This document shows, in pieces, positions 32,957-43,096 of a stretch of DNA of 64,000 nucleotides. Source of the DNA: Clavaria fumosa (lineage: Eukaryota > Basidiomycota > Agaricomycetes > Agaricales > Clavariaceae). The stretch lies in contig OX637798.1 of the NCBI GenBank assembly GCA_951802425.1, forward strand, positions 1,178,001 through 1,242,000, in the 5' to 3' direction. The translations under genes and the position numbers were made by a program. Numbering within the stretch: the first letter of the stretch is position 1; each line of letters starts with the position of its first letter. The notes beneath the pieces are model-generated. The model did no database searches. It had not been told where the DNA came from and saw only the letters and a program-made list of their open reading frames with translations.

Positions 32957-35352
32957 ATGCCTCGAAAGGGCAGCTCGAAGAAGGCACCTGCTGCACCTAA
33001 AGGTGCACCTCCTAGTGCCGGTACACCGCCAGATACTTCGCCGCTCGCTAATGAAGCAAGGGTCAAAAAAAGGGGATGTGACTTTACCGATACAGAGGAC
33101 ATACCTGGAAAAAAGGTTCGAAGTCTCTAATTAAAGCCGTTGTTGCTTGATAAACTGTTGTTGATCCAGACAAGGCAAAATAACAATCCACCCCCACGCT
33201 CACCGTTGCCGAAGCGCCGTGGACGAAATGAAGATCCTGTTGGGATACGTGCAAAGGCAGTAAAGGCGGCAGAGACTAAGGCAGCCAAAGAAGCTAAGGA
33301 AGTCAAAAAAAGAAGGAAGGCCACTGAGGCTGAAGCCGCGAAGGAGGAGCTTGCAGAGGTTGAGGCAGACGAATCGTTTGTTGAAGTGCAGGAGCAGTGA
33401 TGCCGCATTAGGCGACAATCAGATATGAAAGTCGGTGCTAGCAATGGGAACAGTGGCACGGAGGATGGTGATGACGTGAATAGCGATGGTGAAGAGCTAG
33501 AGTCCATGAAGAAACTCCGTGTCAAGGTCAGTTTTGGCTTATGAAGTACACACTAGAAACTCACTGTTATGTCCAGAATAACAAGAAGTCGCAGACCCAG
33601 CTGCGAGACGAAGCGGTGACAAACGATGGTGGTGAGGAGTTGGAGACCGATAACGCTAATACATATCCAGGGAAGAAGCATGGCGAGGTCAGTCTGGTTC
33701 ATAAAATATGCAAGTCTATGAACTCACAGTTACACCTAGAAGAAAAAGAAAGTGCGGTCCAAGCTGCGAGATGAAATTGTCGAGAAGAAACACAAGATCA
33801 AAGCCAAGAGGGGAGTCGCTGCCAGTGCCAGTGGGGCTCAGGACGGGTGCGATATTTGTCCTAATATGGACAACATGCATTGATCAACGATAACAGAGTT
33901 GGCGCCACAGTCGCCTCTGGCTTGAACACCGCATGGCTCAGGAAGCAGAAGTCCAGGAAGAGGCATGCTGTTGAGGTAGCGGAGAAGATGGACGATGAAG
34001 CAGCGCTTTTGACTCGACCCGACTTTCCCCCTTCGCCCAAGTTTGATCGCAAAGCCGCAAACATCCAACTTGCGAAGGCAAACCCGGATAAGCACAATCC
34101 AGCAAGAAAGAATATGGTGTGCTTGCCATATGTCATTATTATATTATCTATACTGAATCTGATCATTTTAGCTCGTCTCTCCTGTCTCAGAAGACAGCGA
34201 CGACTCTGACTCCGACTCTGCACTTTCTGTAACTGTGATTCGCCGCCCTGTCAAACCCCGCATGCCATCTAGCAAGCAAGGCAAACAAATTATGAAGCCC
34301 ATAGACCAAGGAGTGAACAAGCCTCGTCTGCAAAAGAAGCTTGCCCAACAAGGCAGCGATGCGAGCATCGATTCCCCTCCTGATCGTGGTCGCGCTGCAA
34401 TCATGCCAAAAGGCGGCAATAGTTTAAGTCTTTTATCTCCCGTACTATCATCTTTGAAAGTCAAGTACCTTGCTATGCTGTTCAATGCCCTCTATGCATC
34501 CGAAGAGCCGTTCGATCACTTTGTAAAGACGTCTTCTACGTTTCTCAAGATCTCTCGCCAGGCTTTTGAAAACGTCTGGCCCCACCTCAAAATTACAGTC
34601 GAAACGGATGATGTCTTATTCAGCATCATGAGTCTTTCTGCTACAGCCATTAAACACAATCTAAGTCCCATATACAGGGCTATCAACGCATACTTGAAAA
34701 ACGAGGCAAGATCCACGATGCAGTGAAGGAATCTGTCGAGCAACACTTTTTATTGCAGAAGTACTCAGTAGCCGAGATTGCAAACTGGGTGAAATGGTTT
34801 TGTAGTACCCATGGAAGTCCTGTTTTCTATGAGACGCCAGTTCCACAGGATGGTGTATGGGATGGTGATAGTCCAGATTACGAGGTAAATTGCTTTCATT
34901 TTTTACTTCATCCCACTCATTCCTTATCTCAGAAACCTCGCGGTTTCTTAAAGAGCAAGTTTTTGATTAGTGTTGGCTCCCGATTCCTTCAAGACATCCA
35001 GGACACAGCGTATGACTTCGGGCCACCCCGAGGTCTGTTCGTACTCATTCTCACAGCCGTAAGCCACTGTCTCAGCTTTCGCAGCCCTTTCCAGTGTTCA
35101 TGGAGCATGTTGCAGTACGAGAAAGTGGTTCGATCCTACCGAACTGGTGTCTATGCCCCCTCAACCAATTTTTGTGCCAAGTCCTGCAATACGTGGGTTA
35201 GGCAGTACAACAAAAATTTCAACAAGACAGCTGACTGGTGGAATACTATTTTGGAGTACTATGACACCATGCTTGAGTCTGAGCATGTGAGAGTCGGGGA
35301 TATGTCGATTCTGGATGAGGGACGGGCAGCTTTGCCCATGAGTAGTCCTTAA
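32957..35352 (+). CDS. Plavaka companion gene (unknown function)
   Basis: Starts MPRKGSSKKAPAAPKG, followed by Lys/Ala/Glu-rich basic, nuclear-like sequence over several exons with PLPKRRGRNEDP and repeated KKxRxK motifs, then a conserved-looking globular part: LSPVLSSLKVKYLAMLFNAL (34430-34490), FENVWPHLKI, IYRAINAYLKNEARS, HFLLQKYSVAEIANWVKWF and FLISVGSRFLQDIQDTAYDF, ending with VVRSYRTGVYAPSTNF and ILEYYDTML. The layout recalls basidiomycete proteins found beside such transposons (possibly DUF6532-like), but I cannot confirm this. Exon phases around 33400-33440 contain stops, so it may be partly decayed. It is transcribed away from the transposase from a shared short promoter. Confidence 0.5.
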
Positions 35353-35695
35353 AGCCCGGGCAATGCTGTAACACGGTAGTTATGCTCATCTCGTCAGTTT
35401 TCATCTTCCCCTCACATTTATGTTGTGACTCAGCTCGTGCGGTCTTTCTGCGGAAATTGGGGTGGTGGTGGAAAATGTTGCTCGCTACTTTTTTTTGGAC
35501 TTATATCGCTTTTATGCCTTTGTCAAACTTTCTGTTGCCTTTTCCTACTTACTTACTTGTTGGCGAAGACAACCAAGCCAACTTTTGGCCAAATGTAGGT
35601 TACTTGTTGACTTGTCAGCTTTTCGCACTTTTTCCGCTTGTACGAGCTCGTACGAGCTCGCATGAGCTCTCACAAGTGCAAAAAAGTATTGTGCA

Positions 35696-36219
35696 GGGTT
35701 GCTGATGTCCTCCTCTGACTCCACCATGGTCTTCTTCAACCATGCAGAGCGGAATTTCTTCTGCTCCGGCCCCTCCGCCTCTCCGCCCCCACACCACTGC
35801 TTCGCTGCCGCACACGCAACACATGCGGTGCCCCACCCTCCGCTCGGCCACACACACCCCATCCCGAGCCGGACACATCGCGCGCAGTCCGCGCGCTCCG
35901 TGTCCGACTCCGTGGCTGGCGTACGCTTCCTCCCTGTCCCCTGTGCCTTCACAATTTCCTCCGCCCTCTGCTTCACCTCCACCGCCCTCACCCTCTCCAT
36001 CTCCTCCCGCCGCATCTTGTCCGTGACCTCCCTCTTCTTCCGCTCCTCCTCCTCCCGCACCTTCTTGTCCTTCAGTGCCTTGATCTGGCACATGAGGACT
36101 GCGATCTCGGGGTCCTCGTCCTCCACGTGCGACTGCACAGGGACGGTGACCACAGGGCATGGTCGAGGGTGGGGAGGCCGGCTGGGCCCTGCTCCAGGTG
36201 TGCTCGGGTTTTGAGACAT
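35696..36219 (-). pseudogene. 5' half of the split Zn2Cys6-like gene
   Basis: Begins MSQNPSTPGAGPSRPPHPRP, then a coiled coil (IKALKDKKVREEEERKKRE) and a cysteine cluster with the exact spacing C-x2-C-x6-C-x10-C-x2-C-x6-C (CARCVRLGMGC, then CVACAAAKQWC), which is the Zn2Cys6 pattern. It runs to EDISNPAQ, where the Plavaka element begins. The rest is at 28607-29125. The cluster is internal and flanked by coiled coil rather than N-terminal as in GAL4-type regulators, so DNA binding is uncertain. Confidence 0.6.
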
Positions 36220-36455
36220 TGAGGTTTTTAAAGAAAAAAGTAGAGATTGCCCATGCTAGGGGCTAGTGATGATGGTAGCAGGTTAAAGAAGAAAAAAAAG
36301 TGTTGCACGATGCGTGCGGCCTTTTGACCCCCAAAATTTTTTCGGACTCTGCTCGACATGCTGCGAAACTCCGACGCTAACTTGTTATGGGAGCCATGTG
36401 TTCACGCGGACTTTGGCCACAGGGTCTCAGGGGTTCGACCCTAAGAGGGGGATAC
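36220..36455 (+). mobile_element. 3' internal remnant of a third gypsy element with polypurine tract
   Basis: Non-coding sequence ending in a purine-rich tract (AAGAGGGGGATAC) directly before the TGTTACG terminus of the LTR at 36456. It reads as the 3' end of a gypsy element whose coding part is gone or lies outside. Function of the rest not seen. Confidence 0.4.
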
Positions 36456-37182
36456 TGTTACGACCCCATCCGCTTGCATAAGCATGACCCCTGCTCCGGA
36501 CTCCGAGCTCTGTACCAACTCTGATCTGCTCTGCTGTAATTCCGTGTGCTCCGCTCCACACCTTCATTGGACCTTACTCCACCGGCCTTCGGACTGTTCG
36601 GACTTTGTTCTAGAACCTTCTCCCTCCATCCCCTCATTCTGTTTACCATTGAGAGGATACCCTTGACCCATGGGAGTCGCGTTTTTTTTGTTGTTGTTTC
36701 TTTGTTCCATGAAAATTGCACAGGCACATGTGGTGAAACTCTCCTAGTAATTTGATAAGTACATTGTTTCACATTACTCCTATACTCTGTCCTTGCAGTA
36801 TAAGTTTCCACCTGTATCTCCCTGCTCCTCAGTTCAAATATTAACATCTCTTGATCCTAAACATCTCTGAGCTTTTGTCCTCATCATTCTCAATGTTCTC
36901 CACATCATCCGACCAACTCCAACCAACCCCGACAGACTCCGATCAACTTCAGAGTTTTGACTTACGTTCTGATCCTCTCTTAGGTATTGTTCTTGTTTGA
37001 TAAATAGGGACAAGTATATACATGGTGGCACAACACATACGTTGAGGCTGCAGTCCCATAAGTCTCCTTCCTTTTGTTTACTTCTCTGTTTTTCCGATAT
37101 CGGACTCCGACCGGACTCTGATAGAACATCCCCGCTCCGCTCCACTAATCCCTTTGCCGCTAACCTTGTTAGGACCGTGACA
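36456..37182 (+). repeat. LTR of gypsy family 3 (727 bp)
   Basis: Starts TGTTACGACC and ends GACCGTGACA, giving near-perfect terminal inversions (TGTTACG/CGTGACA). It abuts a gypsy family-1 reverse transcriptase at GGACTCCAG, which continues the conserved GLQNxPATF block, so this element inserted inside that RT gene. A TATA-like TATATAC lies at about 37014. Confidence 0.55.
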
Positions 37183-39593
37183 GGACTCCAGAATGCCCCC
37201 GCGACTTTCCAAAGATTCATGAACCATATCTTAAGGGAAGAGATTGCCAGCGGACATGTGCTTGCATACATCGATGACGTCATCATTTTTGCCAACGACC
37301 TCGCAACCCACCGATACTGGATGGACTGAGTCCTACAGAAGTTCTGTGACAATGGGCTGTGCCTCCGACTGAGCAAATGTGAATTCAAGAAGGCTGAGGT
37401 ATTCTATCTTGGACTCAGACTCTCGCATAACCGGCTCGAACACGACCCGGCCAAGGCAGATGCTATCCGAAACTGGCCAGAGCCCCAAAACGTCAAGGAA
37501 CTCCAACACTTTCTGGGAATGGTGAACCACCTGCAGAGATTCATCCCTAATCTGTCCTCGCAGGCCAAACCCCTGTTTAAGCTCACCGGTAATGTTCCTT
37601 GGTGCTGGCAGAGTGAACAGACCACAGCTTTCCTGGATGTGAAAAGGGCACTCGTCTCCACTCCGGTCCTCGCTCTACCCCAGGATATGGGCAAGTGGAA
37701 GGTAGAAACAGATGCGAGTAATCTTGCCACAGGTGGAGTCTTTCAGCAGCAGCCCAATGGGACTTGGAGACCGGTCGACTACATTTCTGAGGCCCTTACG
37801 GCAGCTAAGAGAAACTACGACGTCTATGACAAGGAGCTACTTGCGGTCATCAGAGCATTGAGAGAGTGGAGAGCGTACCTCGTAGGAGTGGATGAAACCT
37901 TCGAAATCTGGACTGACCATGCCAACCTCCAATACTTCAGGAAACCCCAGAAGCTGAAGCCTCGACAAATACAATGGTATGGAGAACTCCAGGAATTCAA
38001 CTTCAAGATCAAGTATTGGACTGGTAAGAGCAATACCAAGGCCGACACCTTATCGCGAAGACCAGACTACGGAGACGCAGCTGAGGAAGACGCCCCCATC
38101 CAGATATTCCCCTCTGAAGTAGATGTCCGGACCAGCTTCACCTCTGAAATGGAGATGCTCCTCCAGAAAAAGAGTGCGGAATACATCACTAAACCTGAAG
38201 AGCTCGACAACAGCTGGACGCGAGACCGCTTTGGATTGTGGTGGAGGCACAACACCGTGTGGATACCCCCGACAGTGCGTGAGGTGGTCTTGAACTACGA
38301 ACACGACCTTCCTATCGCAGGACATCCTGGGGCTAAGAAAATGAAAGCCGTGGTGCTCAAAGCTTACTGGTGGCCCGAGATGGTGAAGGACATGGAGAAG
38401 TATGTAGCTGGATGTGAGGGTTGCCAGAGAACCAAGCCCGATCAGACCAAACATGCCGCGCCCCTATACCCACATCCAGTCCCGAATGGTCCCTGGTGGG
38501 CGATCAGTTGGGATATAGTAGGGCCGCTACCACAATCCCGCGGGTTTGACGCTATCCTTGTGATTGTCAACAAATTCACCAAGCACACCCTTATCAAAGT
38601 GATTGGGTTCGACCTGACGAGTCTAGGAGCAGCACGGATATTACGAGACCGAGTATTCCGAAACCATGGAATTCCCCAGAAGGTTGTCAGCGACCGCGGC
38701 CTGCAGTTTGTCTCACGATTTATGAAGGAGTTCTACCGGATGATTGGAATAAAGGCCAACCCGAGCACTGCTTTCCACCCCCAGACCGACAGACAAACAG
38801 AACAGGTAAACCAAGAGATCGAAACCTACCTACGGGAATACGTCGACCATCTTCAAGATGACTGGGCAGAGTGGCTGAGCACGGTGGAATTCGCGCTAAA
38901 CAACTGGGAACATTCTGTGACTGGCTACATGCCCTTCTTCTTGGATTACGGTCGACACCCTTGGAATGGAGGTGTCCATCCCTGGACGGAGGTGAACCCC
39001 GCTGCTGACGAATGGATGGCGAAGTTGGAGGAGTCGCGACGTGCTGCCAAAGAGGCTATGGAGAAAGCCGTGCTGGCAACGAAGAAAAGCTATGACAGCA
39101 GAAAACGACCCAGTCGTGAGTATGGGAAGGGAGATTTGGTTTGGCTCAACACACGAAACTTGAAAATGGACTGCCCAAATAAGAAACTTGACAATAAACG
39201 GGCTGGACCTTTTACCATCATCAAGAAAGTAGGACCAGCAGGGTATCGCCTCAAGCTACCTCCTGCTTGGTGCATTCACGATGTATTCAACGAGCTTCTC
39301 CTAACCCGGTTCGTCCCCCCTTCTTTCGCCTCCCAGGCCCGACCCCCCCCACCTCCTCCAACCATCAATGATGATCATTTGGAGTACGATGTTGAAGAGA
39401 TCCTGGATGTAAAGAAAGTAGGACAGGGAGTGAAATACCTGGTAAAGTGGCTAGGCTACCCCGTCGAAGAAAACACCTGGGAACCCCGCCAAAACCTCAC
39501 CAACGTCGTGATTCTCCTCCGCGACTTCTTCCTCAAACACCCAGACAAGGCGCAACTGGCTGGTCGAGACGCCCAGCCTTGAGGAGGGGGCCA
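37183..39593 (+). pseudogene. gypsy family 1 (chromovirus) pol, 3' part
   Basis: Ty3/gypsy polyprotein from within RT to the end. RT part: GLQNAPATFQRFMNHIL, the active-site AYIDDVIIFA; then RNase H (WKVETDASNLATGG, TDHANLQYFRKP), integrase with an HHCC head (H-x-H then CEGCQRT), DDE core (SWDIVGP, VSDRGLQF, QVNQEIE), and a C-terminal chromodomain (YDVEEILDVKK, LVKWLGYPVEENTWEP) ending at 39582. A TGA at 37327-37329 replaces the CGA found in the sister copy; from 37519 the frame is open to the end. The 5' part of the element is missing, replaced by the family-3 LTR. A purine tract (GAGGAGGGGGCC) precedes the 3' LTR. Confidence 0.85.
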
Positions 39594-39879
39594 TGTCAGG
39601 ATCGCTTATGTAAGCCACTGTCACTGAACCCACAACACGCTAGGAACTAGTTACAAGGACCGAGTATGGGATCACATGACCCCCCGCGACCTTTGGAATT
39701 GCTTGCGACCATGCTCCGGCGCCTACAAGCTTCCGACAAGTGCCGCCACGTGCCCATGCCCACGTTCCTTGACCTTTTCCCACGCTTTGCAATTCGTGAT
39801 GGAGGCAGATCAGCAATAATCGCTCTGACAGCTCCCATCAAGCAATCTACCCTAATCGGGACTAATCCAGGCCCCTCCA

Positions 39880-40198
39880 TGTTGGAATTGGGTTATCTCA
39901 CCCATCGATCAGATAAGCGTTTAGTCAATTCTCTTTAGTCATCAGTCTGGGCCCCTTAGTAATACAGTCATGTGATTATTTTGAGGTACTAACACCATTG
40001 GTAGTTATTATTAGCTATCACATGACCACAGTAGTATATAAGTAGCTCACCAGATGTAGTAGATACCCATCTGGTTATCCAGTTTTGTGCCCCGGACTAT
40101 CACTACCGCTACCGACTCGACTTCGCTCATCATCACTGTCGTCGTCCTTCGATAGGATCCTCACCGATCAGCACACCGACAACCAGATTCTTCTAACA
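39880..40198 (+). repeat. 5' LTR of gag-only element A
   Basis: 319 bp, with TATATA at 40035-40040 and CTGGTTAT at 40071-40078, which is complementary to ATAACCAG (40198-40205) right at the LTR end. It differs from the 3' LTR at roughly a dozen sites, mostly transitions. Confidence 0.85.
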
Positions 40199-40216
40199 TA
40201 ACCAGCCTTCTCGATA

Positions 40217-40888
40217 ATGTCTTCATCCCCATCGACCGACACGACCTGAAGCCGGCCACAAGAACTGGACAACCTACTTTCCACGTGCCCAACCAGCACC
40301 CCCTCTGCTATCATCGTCTGGGTTATTTCGCTGATCACCACATGGCGCGCATCAGTAAACTCACTCTTCGCATCGGTACTCAAGTGCCTCGCTCAGCTTG
40401 AGCGGCGTATGGATGACACAAATGCCCTACTCGACGAACTCGATACGAATATGTCTGACACCCGCACCCACCTCGTCGACGCTGAGACCACTGTCGCCGC
40501 CGCCCGTGCCAGCGTCAAAGCTCCCTCCACAGGTCGAGCCACCCGAGGCACCTCTACCGCACCTGGGTGCTACGCCAAGTGTGACAAGTGCCACGCTTGT
40601 GGTCATACGGCATCCGATTGCCACACCACCGACCCCTCCGCCGTCTGTCGCCGCATCGCACAGAACAAAAAGCGACGGGCTCAGCGCCCCTTCGAGGCGC
40701 CACCCCCTGCCGCCCCTTACTTCCCGCCGCCGCTTGGACCAGCCCCCTACTACTATCCGCCACTGCCACTCTATGCTGCCTCCACGACCATCGCCGCTGA
40801 GGCCACCGAATTGCGCTGCCGGATTGCGCAATCCAATCGAGACCGCCGCCGTGCCTGCATGCCTGCTGTCGCCACTGCTCCTGCCTGA
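40217..40888 (+). pseudogene. gag-like protein of element A (TM segment, coiled coil, CCHC knuckle)
   Basis: Starts MSSSPSTDTT, with codon 11 TGA (40247-40249) where subfamily B has CGA. Downstream: RPQELDNLLSTCPTS, a hydrophobic span AIIVWVISLITTW that could be membrane-inserted, a heptad-like helix (LAQLERRMDDTNALLDELDT), a CCHC zinc knuckle C-x2-C-x4-H-x4-C (CDKCHACGHTASDC), a basic patch (AQNKKRRAQRP) and a Pro/Tyr-rich tail. The zinc knuckle is kept in all three copies in the window, which suggests selection before decay. It is not similar to the gag of the gypsy or copia elements nearby as far as I can see. Confidence 0.7.
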
Positions 40889-40919
40889 AGACTGATCGAT
40901 GGATTCGATTACAGGGGAG

Positions 40920-41238
40920 TGTTGGAATTGGGTTATCTCACCCATCGATCAGATAAGCATTTAGTCAATTCTCTTTAGTCATCAGTCCGGGCCCCTTAGT
41001 AATACAGTCATGTGATTACTTTGAGGTACTAACGCCATTGGTAGTTATTATTAGCTATCACATGACCACAGTAGTATATAAGTAGCTCACCAGATGTAGT
41101 AGATACCCATCTGGTTATCCAGTTTTGTGCCCTGGACTATCACTACCGCTACCAACTCGACTTCGCTCATTGTCACTGTCATCATCCTTTGATAGGATCC
41201 TCACTGATCAGCACACCGACAATCAGATTCTTCTAACA
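40920..41238 (+). repeat. 3' LTR of gag-only element A
   Basis: 319 bp. Compared with the 5' LTR it has several CpG-to-TpG or CpA changes (for example at GCCCCG to GCCCTG and ACCGACT to ACCAACT). Confidence 0.85.
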
Positions 41239-41516
41239 CTCCACAGCCAGCCAAGCCCATGCTAAGCATTTCTCTTGTCATCCTCCCCTTATCTGTACCT
41301 CGCCGCTACCTTCCCTATTTGGCATCCCCTTTTCCCTATACTGCCTCCCCTATCCTGCACGACTCAGTGTGCATAGCCTCGTTCCCCATTTTGTGACTCA
41401 TCCCCTACACAGCCCCTTCCCCTAGTATATATAGTACCCACGTAATGAGTGTATTTCCCTATGTTGAAATCGAGTTACTTTCCCCCTTCCGCTTTTGTTA
41501 GGGACTTGGAGTGACA

Positions 41517-42890
41517 GTAAACACTTCACTCTTTGCCTTTAGCAAGTAAACCACCCAGAACCTTGAGGCATCATCAATAAATGTGACCCAATAGTGATAT
41601 CCAGAGTGTGTTCTAACACTCAATGGACCATGAACATCAGAATGCACCAGTTCCAACAGCTCAGTTGCCCTGTGCTGGGACAAAGGGAAGGGATTGGCAT
41701 GCATCTTTCCAGCTAGACATGGCTCACAAAACCCAGTTGGTAAAGACTTGGACTGCAGCCTAAGTCCAGTGACCAAAGAATCCCTGGCTATTCTCATTAC
41801 TCCATGTTAGTGAAACTGGTTATCGGTGTTGATCAGTTAAGATCCTATCGAGGGATGACAACGGCAATAGTGAGGAGCGAGGTCAAGTTGGTAGCGGTGG
41901 TGGTGACCGGAGAACAACTTTAGATAACCAGCTGGGGTATCTACTACAGCTGGTACTCTGCTTATATACTACTACAGTCATGTGATAGCTATTAATAACT
42001 ACCAATGGCATATGTACCTCAAAGTAATCACATGACATTATTACTAAGGAGTCCGGTCTGATGACTAAAGAGAATTATGTAATGCTTATCTGATTGATGG
42101 GTGAGATAACCCATTCCAACACTCCATCCATGTTCTGAGCTAAACGACAATGCCACAGAGCATAATCCATAGGAGGTGTTGCCGACAAGAAGGCTTGCTC
42201 TCTCACTACTTCAGTTCTGCCATTCAGGGAAGCATTGTTGTTGGGGTGAATAGAGGCAGTGAATTTGACTTGGCCATTCTGTCCAAAGTACAGGAACAAA
42301 GAATCAATAGACACAACATAGTGGCAGTGGCATGTGAGGTATAGGATGGACAGGAAGCTGCTGTCAAGGTCTGGAACATGCAGGACACAAGTAAATGTCA
42401 CAATCTTTGCATCCTTGCCTCCTACATCAGGTATAAAGTGCACCACACCTACTCCCTTTGAATAGACCACATTTCCATCAGCCAAACGAATAGGAACAGA
42501 ATAAGGTGAATATTGATGGATATAGTGCCTGTTTGGAGTCATGTGAGCTGAGGCACCTGAGTCTGCAGTCCATTCCATGTCAGTCTTTCCCAAAGATTCA
42601 GGGGAGCAAAGACTTGCATTCCCTGCAAACTCCTGGGCTGGAGCAGCTTGCTGTCCAGAATTCCCAGTCCTTCCACTCATCCCCTGTCCCTGAGCCTTCC
42701 ATTTGGCCTCCCTTTGAGCAGCAGCAAACTGCTTGCACCTATCCATGGTGTGTCCAACTCTTCCACAGAAGTCACAATTATACAAGGTGTGAGGTCTGGG
42801 AGTATTCTGCTTTGCCCCAGAGGTGGAGGCAGCGAGGGCACGAGCTGGGGAGGCAGGGGAAGCATCCTCTGCCTGCTGGTGCTGGATCTC
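41517..42890 (-). pseudogene. Ty1/copia family Y: gag end, protease and integrase head
   Basis: Reading down the minus strand: ALAASTSGAKQ, CCHC knuckle CDFCGRVGHTMDRC, protease motif WTADSGASAHMTPN, LADGNVVYSKGVG, CVLHVPDL, PMDYALWHCRLA, then (after a solo LTR at 41815-42121) RIARDSLVTGL, CEPCLAGKMHANPFP, ELVHSDVHGPL and YWVTFIDDASRFWVVYLLKAKSEVF, where it is cut by the gypsy LTR at 41516. The next residues (TAYKQFQAYAERY) are found on the plus strand at 60151-60375. The N-terminus is cut by the tRNA-like element at 42891. Confidence 0.83.
41815..42121 (-). repeat. Solo LTR of the gag-only element family (B-like), 307 bp
   Basis: Reverse orientation, TGTTGGAATGGG...CACTAACA on the minus strand. 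It is flanked by CTCCA on both sides (41810-41814, 42122-42126) and interrupts copia family Y between its pre-integrase and integrase regions. Confidence 0.85.
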
Positions 42891-43096
42891 TGTTGGTTGT
42901 AATGTAGGCAACTACACAGTCACCTGTTCTGCCCCCTGTTGAGGTGGGTTAGGTTTACAGTTTGGACTTGGGGTATTTAGCCTATCCCCAACTCCTATTG
43001 GACTGAGACCATATAGCTCAGTGGCTAAGAGCACCCGACATGTATCTGGGAGGTCCTGGGTTCAATTCCCTGTGTGGTCACTTTTCTTACTCAATA
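42891..43096 (+). repeat. 206-bp repeat with tRNA-like module, copy 1
   Basis: Starts TGTTGGTTGTAATGTAGG, ends CTTACTCAATA. Near-identical to copy 2 (56490-56695) and similar to copy 3 (61019-61234). Here it lies at the junction of a minus-strand copia Y gag and a plus-strand copia X integrase, so its flanks no longer match. Confidence 0.75.
43007..43080 (+). other. tRNA-like sequence (Thr-UGU-like), copy 1
   Basis: 74 nt fold to a cloverleaf: 7-bp acceptor stem GACCATA/TGTGGTC, D stem GCTC/GAGC with A box TAGCTCAGTGG, a weak anticodon stem CCCGA/CTGGG with loop CATGTAT, T stem CTGGG/CCCTG with one mismatch, and B box GGTTCAATTCC, followed by TTTT. Position 33 is A rather than T, so it is probably a tRNA-derived Pol III unit rather than a working tRNA. 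Confidence 0.55.

Larger units (their letters stand above)
29134..35687 (-). mobile_element. Plavaka-type DNA transposon with divergent companion gene (6.55 kb)
   Basis: Bounded by an 8-bp direct repeat ATTGTGCA (29126-29133 and 35688-35695). Its ends are imperfect inverted repeats: the left starts near AACTTTTTGAC with a repeated TTTTTGAC and TTGTGC, and the right in reverse reads ACTTTTTTGCACTTGTG. The subterminal parts hold further short repeats (TTTTTCAC copies on the left, GAGCTCGTAC copies on the right). It carries a transposase on the minus strand and a second multi-exon gene on the plus strand, starting about 150 bp apart. An 8-bp duplication is longer than usual for CACTA relatives, so the superfamily limits should be checked by comparing copies. 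Confidence 0.7.
39880..41238 (+). mobile_element. Small LTR element encoding only a gag-like protein, subfamily A (1,359 bp)
   Basis: Two 319-bp LTRs (39880-40198 and 40920-41238, TGTTGGAATT...TTCTAACA) flank a 721-bp internal region; 5-bp duplication CTCCA lies at 39875-39879 and 41239-41243. A purine tract ACAGGGGAG precedes the 3' LTR. There is no protease, RT or integrase. This matches the structure of TRIM/TR-GAG-like non-autonomous LTR elements. Related copies at 56993-57711 and 61411-62240, and solo LTRs at 41815, 58635 and 60781, show the family has been mobile. Confidence 0.85.
39594..41516 (+). repeat. 3' LTR of gypsy family 1, interrupted by a gag-only element
   Basis: LTR begins TGTCAGGAT and ends GGAGTGACA (TGTCA/TGACA). 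Removing the insertion 39880-41238 and one CTCCA copy leaves 559 bp, the same as the uninterrupted copy at 59592-60150. The TATA box TATATATA is at 41426-41433 and the predicted RNA start at 41461. The right flank GTAAA (41517-41521) is one half of a target duplication whose partner is at 60151. Confidence 0.88.

Noticed and set aside
40398..40945. Long overlapping Pro- or Gly-rich open frames on both strands of the gag-like gene
   Set aside because: Shadow frames caused by high GC and proline codons; only the frame with the CCHC knuckle is conserved among copies.
43007..43080. Functional tRNA-Thr gene
   Set aside because: The loop lacks the invariant U33, stems have mismatches, and the same sequence recurs as part of a repeat; treated as tRNA-like.
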